From positions 1 through 61,452 of the forward strand of contig JASGMV010000017.1 in assembly GCA_030156255.1 (NCBI GenBank): a stretch of 61,452 nucleotides of DNA, read 5' to 3'. The translations under genes were made by a program, and so were the position numbers. The notes under the pieces were generated by a model. That model saw nothing but the letters and a program-made list of their open reading frames with translations, had not been told where the DNA came from and ran no database searches. Each line of letters opens with the position of its first letter. Position 1 is the first letter of the stretch. Positions 17,231 through 24,307 of the stretch are shown here, piece by piece. This stretch comes from Desulfovibrionales bacterium (lineage in GTDB: Bacteria; Desulfobacterota; Desulfovibrionia; Desulfovibrionales; Desulfovibrionaceae).

Positions 17231-17812
17231 TTCGTAGTTTTTGTTTATGTAATAAAATTTTCATCGTAATTTTTTTCATCACCCCTGTCCAGTCGGGCTC
17301 AGGCTCTAATTTCTTCGGTCCTGGCTTGGGAGTATCTTCTTGGTATTACCAAATTATATTTTTTATACGATCCATATAATCTTTTCTTGACTCATGCCTC
17401 GCATCGGCGTAAAAATTTCTTACCAATTTTGAACGCTTCGGTTGAAAGAAACCTCGCCTGAGGGAAGGATTCGGTCTGAACCAATGGGTAGGGTGGGTTG
17501 TTTGCCGGCCTGCGCCCGTTGAGACGATCCCTCCCTTTTTAGGTTTGAACCGCTTTTTTCCTCCTGGCGCAACTTCGGCGGTTATCCGCCGGGAGCTGGG
17601 ATGGGACACCTTTCTGACTCGTTCAAAGCCTTCTTGTTCTTCGCCGCATGGATGGACGGCTTCCGTCGCGTTTTCGACGGCGCCTGCATGCTTCCCGGTT
17701 CCGCTGGCGTTGCGCTTGTCCTTCCTCGATCAACGCGATCGTCCTGCCCGCTTCTGAAATCGTCCCGGCGCAATCCTTCGGGTGCGCGCCGACAACGCAT
17801 ACGAGGTCTCTC
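17231..17812. other. 582-bp divergent intergenic region between bioD and the Nfl operon
   Basis: The left part (to about 17420) is AT-rich, consistent with promoters in both directions. The right part is GC-rich and holds a possible small ORF (17601-17816) whose stop overlaps the ATG of the next gene. No repeat or riboswitch was recognised. Confidence 0.5.
17387..17415 (+). promoter_or_regulatory. possible promoter for the Nfl operon
   Basis: TTGACT (17387-17392), a 17-base spacer and TAAAAA (17410-17415). Match by eye to sigma-70 boxes; it lies about 400 bases before the first gene, so a long leader or an extra small gene would be implied. Confidence 0.35.
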
Positions 17813-19432
17813 ATGACATTGACGCACGATCTCGATCGGATCGTTTGTGCGGGAAACACCTTTGTCGTCTTCGCTCAGGTTCAGAACGGACGGGTGCAAA
17901 GGGCGTGGAGCACCGGCCGGATGATGCGGAGCTTGGAGATGATTCTGGAGAGCGCGGAGGGGCCGGACGGCTTGCCGACCTTCATTCCCCGCGCCTGTTG
18001 CCTCTGCAATGACGCCCACATCGCAGCAGCGGTGCGCGCCTGCGAGGATCTGTTCGGAGTGGAGCCCCCGCGCCCCGCCCGGCTTATTCGCAGTCTTGTT
18101 CAGGCCGTTCGTTTTCTGCAGGAGCACCTTTTGCACGTGTACCAGTACAGTTTGTCCGACTGGGCCTGCGCTCAGCGCGCCTTGCGGGCCGATGCAGCGA
18201 AGGCGGCGGCCATGGACTCGGGGGGGCGGGCGCCGGCTTATTTCCAGGAGGCGCAGGTCCGTTTGGGGGACATGCAGCGCCGCCACGCCGGCGGGCGTTC
18301 TTCGAGCCTTGCGGACTCGGAGAGTTACGCAGGGCCGGATGAACTGCATCTGTTGCTGCATGCGCACAGTTTTGAGTCGCTACGGGTGCGGAAATTTTTG
18401 AACGCGGCGCTGGAATCGCTGGGAGGCTCCGATTCCTCCCATCCCGCCTTTCAGGTCGGAGGCGTTTCCGATCGACTGGGCCTGGATTCCCATACGCTGC
18501 GATACGTTCAGAGTCTGCTGGCGCAATGCCGGGATTTCATCACCGGCGCCTTGCTGCCGGATCTGGAGCATACGGCCCGGTCTTATCCCGAATGGGCGGT
18601 GCGCGGTCCCTCGGAGAATTTTCTCTCCTGGGGTGGATTTCTCGGGCGCGATGGGCGCGATGCGCTGTTTCCGCGCGGCGTTTTCTCCCTGGCGCCGGAA
18701 GGCGGTAGGGTGCGCGGCCAAGCGGCGGATACGGCGGGAGTCGTTGAAGAGGAGCATTTGGATTGGAGCGCGGAGGACGCGGCCATCTACCGCTTGCGTT
18801 TGGAGTCTCGCGGTGTGGCTTTTTCCTGGGGAGGCGGCGTTCTTGACTGGTTTGTCTCTCCCCGGCATCATGCGCAAGCCTGCGAAGTCGGTCCGTTGGC
18901 CCGGATTCTCGGCGCTCGCGCTGTGAACGAAAAACTGGTCGCGACGGAGCTGGATGCGTGCTTGGTCCGTATCGGGCAACCATTGACGGCTATGAACTCC
19001 ACGCTGGGGCGCGTCCTGGCGCGAGGGGTGGAGGCTGCCGCGCTGGCGGAGGCCTCGCTGCGCTGGCTGGACGAGTTGGCTTCCGAGCTTGCAAGCGGCC
19101 GCGCGGACCTGCGCAGCCCCCTCCCTGCTCCGCCGGACGGGGAGGGCGTCGGGTTGGTGGAAATTCCTCGCGGGGCTTTATCCCACACCATCACCGTGGA
19201 GAGCGGCCGCATCACGAATCATACCCACCTCATCCCGTCGCTGTGGAATTTCGCGCCAGGGGGCCCGGAGGACCGGAGCCCGCTGGAAAGCGCTTTGGAG
19301 CGTACGCCGGTGGAGGGCGAGAGCCCTTTGAATTTGTTGCGAACGATCCACGCCTTCAGTCCATGCAACGCCTGCGTGGTCGTTTGGGAGGACGTGGACA
19401 AGGGAACCGTGTCCAAAACGTGGGCTCAATGA
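17813..19432 (+). CDS. divergent [NiFe]-hydrogenase large-subunit-like protein
   Basis: A 539-residue relative of NiFe large subunits, first gene of the Nfl operon. N-terminal FVVFAQVQNGRVQRAWSTGR and the RSLVQAVRFLQEHLLHVYQY region match the family, as do EVGPLARIL and IPRGALSHTITVESGRI with NHTHLIPSLWN. The Ni-site pairs are kept: Cys62-x2-Cys65 (RACCLC, with Cys63 replacing the usual Gly) and Cys518-x2-Cys521 (SPCNAC). Lost are the L1 Glu (RIVCAG instead of RIEGH), the Asp before the last pair, and the His at the endopeptidase site, so the C-terminus is probably not processed. No small subunit or maturation gene is near. Start at 17813 has GAGG upstream. It may be a nickel or NiFe scaffold or a new enzyme rather than a hydrogenase (inference). 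Confidence 0.88.
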   Translation: MTLTHDLDRIVCAGNTFVVFAQVQNGRVQRAWSTGRMMRSLEMILESAEGPDGLPTFIPRACCLCNDAHIAAAVRACEDLFGVEPPRPARLIRSLVQAVRFLQEHLLHVYQYSLSDWACAQRALRADAAKAAAMDSGGRAPAYFQEAQVRLGDMQRRHAGGRSSSLADSESYAGPDELHLLLHAHSFESLRVRKFLNAALESLGGSDSSHPAFQVGGVSDRLGLDSHTLRYVQSLLAQCRDFITGALLPDLEHTARSYPEWAVRGPSENFLSWGGFLGRDGRDALFPRGVFSLAPEGGRVRGQAADTAGVVEEEHLDWSAEDAAIYRLRLESRGVAFSWGGGVLDWFVSPRHHAQACEVGPLARILGARAVNEKLVATELDACLVRIGQPLTAMNSTLGRVLARGVEAAALAEASLRWLDELASELASGRADLRSPLPAPPDGEGVGLVEIPRGALSHTITVESGRITNHTHLIPSLWNFAPGGPEDRSPLESALERTPVEGESPLNLLRTIHAFSPCNACVVVWEDVDKGTVSKTWAQ

Positions 19433-19469
19433 CGTCGGAAGAACCGTTCAGACGAGCAGGGTGCTGTCA

Positions 19470-20480
19470 ATGTTAGAGCGAGGCGAAATTCTTGAGCTGT
19501 TGCGCGGCGTTGAAAATCAGGACCAGCTTTTTCAGCGGGCGAGGGATATCCGCCGGACATATTGCGGCGACGAGGTGCAACTGCGCGGGGTGGTCCATTT
19601 TTCCAACTATTGCCGTTGCAACGACCTCTATTGCGGGTTGATGAAGGACAATGCGCAGACCCGGCGTTTTCGCATGACCGAAGACGAGGTGGTGCAAACC
19701 GCCCTTGCCGTCGCGGAAGCCGGGCTGCACACGGTGGTGCTGCAATCCGGGGAGGACTTTCATTACTCCCGCGCCATGCTGTGCTCCATCATCCGCCGCA
19801 TTCTGGACCAGGCCGACGTGGCGATCACGCTGAGCCTGGGAGAACGGCCCGTGGAGGACCTGCGCGCCTTTCTGGACGCCGGCGCCAGCCGGTATTTGAT
19901 GAAGCACGAGACCGTGAATCCTGCGCTGTATGCGAAAATGCGTCCCGGCTTGCGGCTCGATGACCGGCTGCGCGCCATCGAAACGCTGCGGCGGTTGGGC
20001 TACCAGGTGGGCGTGGGCAACATCGTGGGGCTGCCCGGCCAGACCCTCGAGGACCTGGCCGAGGACATTCTCTATTTCCAGGAATTTCAACCGGACATGG
20101 TGAACATCGGCCCCTTCATTCCCCATGCGCAGACCCCGCTGGCGGCGTATCCCTGCGGCGACATGGAGCTGATGCTGCGGGTCTTCGCCTTGACGCGCAT
20201 CGTCACCGGGAACACGCACATGGCGGCGGCCAACACCGTGGCGACCCTGGACCCGGAGAACGGCCAGTACCTTTGCCTGGCTCTTGGGGGCGCAAACGTC
20301 ATCATGCCCAACTGCAATCCGTTTCTGAAAAGCCGGACCGACAAGATCGAATACGAGTTTCAGATCACCACGGCCAAGCGTTACGTGTCCGTGGGCGAGG
20401 CCCGCCGCGTTCTGGGCCGGGCCGGCCGGACCGTGGCGCAAGGCCCGGGGCATTCCTTGAAAATGAACGCCGCGGCGTAG
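19470..20480 (+). CDS. HydE/BioB-type radical SAM protein with an unusual Cys motif
   Basis: A 336-residue radical SAM TIM-barrel protein, closest in pattern to HydE, PylB and biotin synthase. The cluster motif reads NYCRCNDLYCG, with Cys at 48, 50 and 55 (C-x-C-x4-C), where HydE has C-x3-C-x2-C. The middle Cys position is Asp52. Other landmarks remain: LQSGEDFHYS (SAM contact), LSLGERP, SRYLMKHETVNPALY and VGVGNIVGLPGQTLEDLAED, followed by FIPHAQTPL. Starts are ATG 19470 or GTG 19461. It lies between the hydrogenase-like and NifH-like genes. It probably makes or modifies a cofactor for the operon, but the altered motif could affect radical chemistry. Confidence 0.88.
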   Translation: MLERGEILELLRGVENQDQLFQRARDIRRTYCGDEVQLRGVVHFSNYCRCNDLYCGLMKDNAQTRRFRMTEDEVVQTALAVAEAGLHTVVLQSGEDFHYSRAMLCSIIRRILDQADVAITLSLGERPVEDLRAFLDAGASRYLMKHETVNPALYAKMRPGLRLDDRLRAIETLRRLGYQVGVGNIVGLPGQTLEDLAEDILYFQEFQPDMVNIGPFIPHAQTPLAAYPCGDMELMLRVFALTRIVTGNTHMAAANTVATLDPENGQYLCLALGGANVIMPNCNPFLKSRTDKIEYEFQITTAKRYVSVGEARRVLGRAGRTVAQGPGHSLKMNAAA

Positions 20481-20539
20481 CAGGCGATTCGCGGAACGCA
20501 TCCGATTCACATTCCTATTGTCGAACAGGGAGGGAGATC

Positions 20540-21310
20540 GTGATCAAAGTGGCCATTTACGGCAAGGGCGGCATCGGCAAATCGACCGTGGCGTCGGGAA
20601 TCTCCGCCGCTCTGGGGATGAAGGGAACGCGCGTCATGCAATTGGGATGCGACCCCAAGACCGACTCCACCATCAACTTGTTGGGCGGCTCCCCGCCGCC
20701 TCCGATTTTGCAATATTTGCAGGAGCACGGCCGGCCTGCAGGCCTGGAGGACATCGCCCGGCGCGGAGCGGGCGGCGCGGTCTGCATGGAGGTGGGAGGC
20801 CCCACGCCGGGCGTCGGCTGTTTCGGCCGGGGCATGCTCACCGCTTTTGAACTGCTGGAGGAAATGGGCGCCTACGCCGTCTATCGGCCGGACGTGGTGC
20901 TGTACGACATTCTGGCGGACATCGTGTGCGGCGGCATCGCCGTGCCCATGCGCGAAGGCTTCGCCGACAAGGTCTGCATCGTCACCTCGGGCGAAAAAAT
21001 GGCGTTGCTGGCCGCGCGCAACATCATCACCGCCCTGCGCAATTTCGCGGACCGCCATTACTCCGAACTGGGCGGGCTCATCCTCAATTGCCGCGATATG
21101 GACCACGAGGAACAACGGGTCCGCGACTTCGCCGAGGAGATGGAGACCGAGATCATCGGCGTGATCCCGCGCGATACGGACATCCATCGCTACGAGGAGC
21201 AGGGCATGACGATTGTGGAGGGAGCCCCGGACCATCCGACCTCGGCGCGGTTTTTCGAGCTGGCCAAGACCATTTTGCAATTCGAACCCAAAAGCGCCGC
21301 GGTTTGTTGA
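20540..21310 (+). CDS. NifH/BchL/CfbC-like ATPase (NflH)
   Basis: A 256-residue homodimeric iron-protein-type reductase that passes electrons from its [4Fe-4S] cluster to the NifDK-like partner with ATP hydrolysis. GTG start at 20540 has a GGGAGGGA ribosome site. The P-loop YGKGGIGKST is at 7-16; switch I CDPKTDST at 37-44; cluster ligands Cys94 (PGVGCFGRG) and Cys130 (DIVCGGIAVPMREG) correspond to NifH Cys97 and Cys132. All signature residues are intact, so it should be functional. It is shorter than NifH (about 290) because the C-terminal tail is absent, as in group IV members. Good evidence that the operon has an active redox function. Confidence 0.95.
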   Translation: MIKVAIYGKGGIGKSTVASGISAALGMKGTRVMQLGCDPKTDSTINLLGGSPPPPILQYLQEHGRPAGLEDIARRGAGGAVCMEVGGPTPGVGCFGRGMLTAFELLEEMGAYAVYRPDVVLYDILADIVCGGIAVPMREGFADKVCIVTSGEKMALLAARNIITALRNFADRHYSELGGLILNCRDMDHEEQRVRDFAEEMETEIIGVIPRDTDIHRYEEQGMTIVEGAPDHPTSARFFELAKTILQFEPKSAAVC

Positions 21311-21316
21311 TCGGCT

Positions 21317-21360
21317 CCGCCGCGCCGCATCGCCTCGGAGCGATGTTTTCCGCGCGGCGG
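21317..21360 (+). other. hairpin between the NflH and NflD genes
   Basis: CCGCCGCG (21317-21324) pairs with CGCGGCGG (21353-21360), and inside it CATCGC pairs with GCGATG around CTCGGA. There is no T-run, so it is more likely an mRNA processing or stability structure than a terminator. Confidence 0.45.
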
Positions 21361-21407
21361 GCGCATCAACGTGCGTGAGTTTTTAACGGTCAAAAATGAG
21401 GAACGAT

Positions 21408-22706
21408 ATGCTGTTGGATCAAGCCGGAGTATGCGCGCGCGACCTGCGCCGCAAGGAGGATTTTCCGTTCGCTCCCCTGGAGGGCGTCGGCCCCAACCTG
21501 GCCGGATGGGGCGTCATCGAAACCTGCCTGCTGCTGCCTGAATCCATTTGCGTCATGGCGGGGCCGTCGGCCTGCTTGCGCCATTCCGCTTTCATGGCGC
21601 ACGCCCGCGGGTTCACGGAGCGTTTTTACATGCTGTGCCTGTCCGAATTGGACATGACCATGGGCAAGCATTTGGAAAAGGTGGAGCGGGGTGTGGCCGA
21701 TATCGCCGCGCGCCGCAGTGAGAAGGTCATTTTCCTCATCGTGGGCTGTCCGGATTATATTTTGGGCACGGACTTCACCGGCGTTATCGCCAGGCTGGAG
21801 CAAGCCACGGGAAAGCGCGTCATTCTCGGAGCCATGGCGCCCATCACCATCGGGCTCAAGGATTCTCCCTTCACCAGCGCCTATACCGCTTTTTTCGATT
21901 TTCTGAAGGATGTCCCCCGCAGCCCGGACCCGAACACCGTCAATCTGTTGGGAACCTTCATGCCGCTGTCCGACTCGGGAGAACTGTACCGAACGCTCGC
22001 CGCGGCCGGCGTTCAGGAAGTGCTGCAAATCCCCTTGTGCTCCACCCTGGAGCAATTCGGCCGCATGGCCAGCGCCCGGACGTCCGTGGTGCTGCACCCC
22101 TTGGCCAACGGATTGAACGGCAAGCTGGAGAAGGAACTGGGCCTTTCAAGCTGCTTCACGCCAACCGCCTACGGCTTTCCCACCATCGCCGAACACTATG
22201 AGCGCATCAGCCAGGCCGTGGGGCGAACGTTGGACGTCTCCGCGGTCGCGGAAGCCGCCCGGGCCGAGGCGGAGCCTCGGCTGGAGGCGTTGCGGGGCAA
22301 ACGCATCGCTATCGGATGCAGCATCAACGGCAGTCCTTTTGAACTGGCCCATTTTCTTCTTCAGTCCGGGCTGCAGGTGGAGGCGCTGTTCGCACGCAGC
22401 GGCGTCAGGCCTTTCGAATGGAAGATTCTCGACGACCTGCGCGACATCAAGCCGGACCTCATGATCTACAATGCGTCGCATCCGGCCCTGTGCGGCCGGA
22501 CCGAGCCTTTCGACCACATCGATATCGCTTACGGCGTGGACGCGGGCGTGTTTTGCGTCAACGCGGTCAACGTTCCCTTGTCGCGCTATCAGGAGCAAAA
22601 GTTCGGCTACGAAAACACGCTGTGGCTGCTGGACCAGACCGAGCAGGCCCTGGCCGACCCGGTGAGCAACTACGACTGGATTTACCGCCACAATTTTCTC
22701 ATCTGA
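21408..22706 (+). CDS. NifD-like nitrogenase-superfamily subunit (NflD)
   Basis: A 432-residue protein of the nitrogenase component 1 fold. Start at 21408 is chosen because GAGG lies six bases upstream; an ATG at 21396 is also possible. Candidate cluster ligands are Cys56 (MAGPSACLRHSAF, the place of NifD Cys88) and Cys114 (VGCPDYILGTDF, the place of NifD Cys154). The Cys62 equivalent is not found; Cys40 and Cys48 lie between instead. The FeMo-cofactor Cys/His pair of NifD was not recognised. It is followed after 15 bases by the NflK gene. By analogy to BchN, CfbD or MarD it should bind a low-potential cluster and a substrate. Confidence 0.88.
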   Translation: MLLDQAGVCARDLRRKEDFPFAPLEGVGPNLAGWGVIETCLLLPESICVMAGPSACLRHSAFMAHARGFTERFYMLCLSELDMTMGKHLEKVERGVADIAARRSEKVIFLIVGCPDYILGTDFTGVIARLEQATGKRVILGAMAPITIGLKDSPFTSAYTAFFDFLKDVPRSPDPNTVNLLGTFMPLSDSGELYRTLAAAGVQEVLQIPLCSTLEQFGRMASARTSVVLHPLANGLNGKLEKELGLSSCFTPTAYGFPTIAEHYERISQAVGRTLDVSAVAEAARAEAEPRLEALRGKRIAIGCSINGSPFELAHFLLQSGLQVEALFARSGVRPFEWKILDDLRDIKPDLMIYNASHPALCGRTEPFDHIDIAYGVDAGVFCVNAVNVPLSRYQEQKFGYENTLWLLDQTEQALADPVSNYDWIYRHNFLI

Positions 22707-22721
22707 CACAAGGGGATTTCC

Positions 22722-23927
22722 ATGCAAACGTACCATCAACTGCTTCCCCTGGCCACGGGCTACTTCGGAGTCAGCTCCGCTCTCTACGATTTCGACGGAC
22801 TGGTCGTGATTTACGGCCCGGCCGGCGGGGCGTGGCACATCAATATCGAGGACGAACCTCGTTGGTATCGCGGCCCGGCCACGGTGGTCGGCGCCGGGAT
22901 TCTTGAAATGGATGTGATTCTTGGCAACGAAAACAAGTTCATCGACAATATCGTGCGCGCGGCTTCCGAACTCAAGCGCAGATTCGTAGCCCTCACCGGA
23001 ACGCCCATTTCCGAGATCATCGGCACGGATCTCCGGGGGCTCGCCCGCATGATCGAAACGCGCACCGGGCTGCCTACGTTCATGACGCCGACCGCCGGGT
23101 CCGAGCCGTACTCCCAGGGCGCCTCCAAGGCGTTTCTGGCTTTGGCCGACAAGTTTATGGACCCGCATGCGCCCAAGCGTCCGAACGGGATCAATGTGCT
23201 CGGCGCCGTCCACCTTTCTTTGGGCAAGGAAGCGCATGTGCAACCGTTGCTGGACGGCCTCGAAAAAGAAGGCTTCGAACTGGTGGGCGTGCTTTCCGCG
23301 CCCCGGCCGGGCGGCGGCGATCCCTTGCAGGGGGTGCGCGACGCCCCGGGAGCCGCGCTCAACCTCGTGGTGTCCGCGAGCGGAGTGGACCTTGCCGAGC
23401 GCATGTACGCTCAGTACGGCGTTCCCTACGTGACGGGCCTGCCGGTCGGGCGTTATGGTTGGGCCGCTTTGCAAGCGTTGTTGCGAGGAGAAGAACCGCC
23501 GCAGGCGCCCGCGGCTCCCGAACGCACGAACCTGCGCCATGCGTTGGTTATCGGCGAACCGGTCATGAGCGAGGGCGTCCGCTGCTGCCTGCGTCATGAT
23601 TTCGGCGTCCCGGCCGTGGACGTTGTCTCCGTGCAGCCCCGCGGAGGACTTTTGCAGGCTTCCGAGGCGCGCCGGGGAAGCCTGATGTCCAGCGGACCGG
23701 CGGACGCGGAGACGGACGACGAGCAGGAAATCGCCGCACTCATGAACGCTCCGGACGTGGACTGCGTGGTCGCGGACCCCTGTTACCGTCCTTTGCTGGA
23801 GGAGGGGGCCGCCGCCCGTTTCATTCCGCTGCCGCATATCGCTATGAGCGCTCGAATCCATTGGGATTTGCCCTATGAATACGCGCTGGAGGCGGGATAT
23901 GGCTATGTGGCTGAGCAGCTTGCCTGA
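22722..23927 (+). CDS. NifK-like nitrogenase-superfamily subunit lacking N-terminal Cys (NflK)
   Basis: A 401-residue protein, last gene of the operon. The fold signature is visible: YGPAGGAWHIN (where NifK has GSQGC) and TGTPISEIIGTDL (where NifK has TTCMAEVIGDDL). Both cluster Cys are replaced, by Gly36 and about Pro95. The first cysteines in the whole protein are Cys288 and Cys289, then two near the C-terminus (DCVVADPC). It therefore cannot supply the usual three P-cluster ligands, so any interface cluster must rely on NflD or on non-Cys ligands. Central VGVLSAPRPGGGDPLQG and C-terminal EEGAAARFIPLPHIA resemble the family Rossmann parts. ATG at 22722. Confidence 0.82.
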   Translation: MQTYHQLLPLATGYFGVSSALYDFDGLVVIYGPAGGAWHINIEDEPRWYRGPATVVGAGILEMDVILGNENKFIDNIVRAASELKRRFVALTGTPISEIIGTDLRGLARMIETRTGLPTFMTPTAGSEPYSQGASKAFLALADKFMDPHAPKRPNGINVLGAVHLSLGKEAHVQPLLDGLEKEGFELVGVLSAPRPGGGDPLQGVRDAPGAALNLVVSASGVDLAERMYAQYGVPYVTGLPVGRYGWAALQALLRGEEPPQAPAAPERTNLRHALVIGEPVMSEGVRCCLRHDFGVPAVDVVSVQPRGGLLQASEARRGSLMSSGPADAETDDEQEIAALMNAPDVDCVVADPCYRPLLEEGAAARFIPLPHIAMSARIHWDLPYEYALEAGYGYVAEQLA

Positions 23928-23973
23928 ACGGAGCGCATGATTCGTCGGGGCCGTTTGCGTCCCGTCCTTCTGA

Positions 23974-24095
23974 AGCATATTACGCTTGAAATGCTTGCTT
24001 CACGGCGAACGTAGCTCGCCTACAAGCATTTCGCGGCAAGGATTTACGGACAAATCCTTGCCGAGCAGCTGAACTTTTTCAAAGTTCAGCTGCTC
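23974..24095. repeat. triple-hairpin intergenic element, copy 2
   Basis: Same layout as 1928-2045. Hairpin 1 is degraded in its left arm (GCTTGCTTCACGGCGAAC) but keeps the right arm CTCGCCTACAAGCATTT. Hairpin 2 (CAAGGATTT / AAATCCTTG) is intact. Hairpin 3 is a perfect 15-bp stem around TTC (24063-24077 with 24081-24095). It lies after the Nfl operon and probably terminates it. Confidence 0.85.
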
Positions 24096-24177
24096 TATCG
24101 AGGCGCGTCTCGTTGTTCCGCCATCGTTGCGCCCTTTTTCCTGCTGATCGGAGTATTGCGCAAGAAGCCTTTGAATA

Positions 24178-24206
24178 TTGACAACTGGGCGCCCGCAGTG
24201 GATAGT
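24178..24206 (+). promoter_or_regulatory. probable sigma-70 promoter of the AEC transporter
   Basis: TTGACA (24178-24183), a 17-base spacer and GATAGT (24201-24206). GAATATT and AATATTC copies flank the boxes and could be operator half-sites. Confidence 0.45.
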
Positions 24207-24307
24207 CGCAATATTCCCCGAGGGCTCTTGCAAGACGCCGGGACGGGCGCCGTTGGGGCTTTGTCGGGAATATTCATTCGACAAGCAAAAAGTCATATCC
24301 AAAAAAA

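Noticed and set aside
17231-17420. BirA operator near bioD
   Set aside because: No TTGTAAAC-type palindrome with a 14-16 base spacer could be found by eye.
17813-23927. True nitrogenase or a bacteriochlorophyll/F430 locus
   Set aside because: NifD/NifK cluster and cofactor residues are not conserved, nifENB are absent, and no tetrapyrrole genes or methanogenesis genes are near.
22146-23978. Leftward ORF of about 610 codons over the NifD/NifK-like genes
   Set aside because: Antisense shadow; composition rich in Arg/His/Gly, no family marks.
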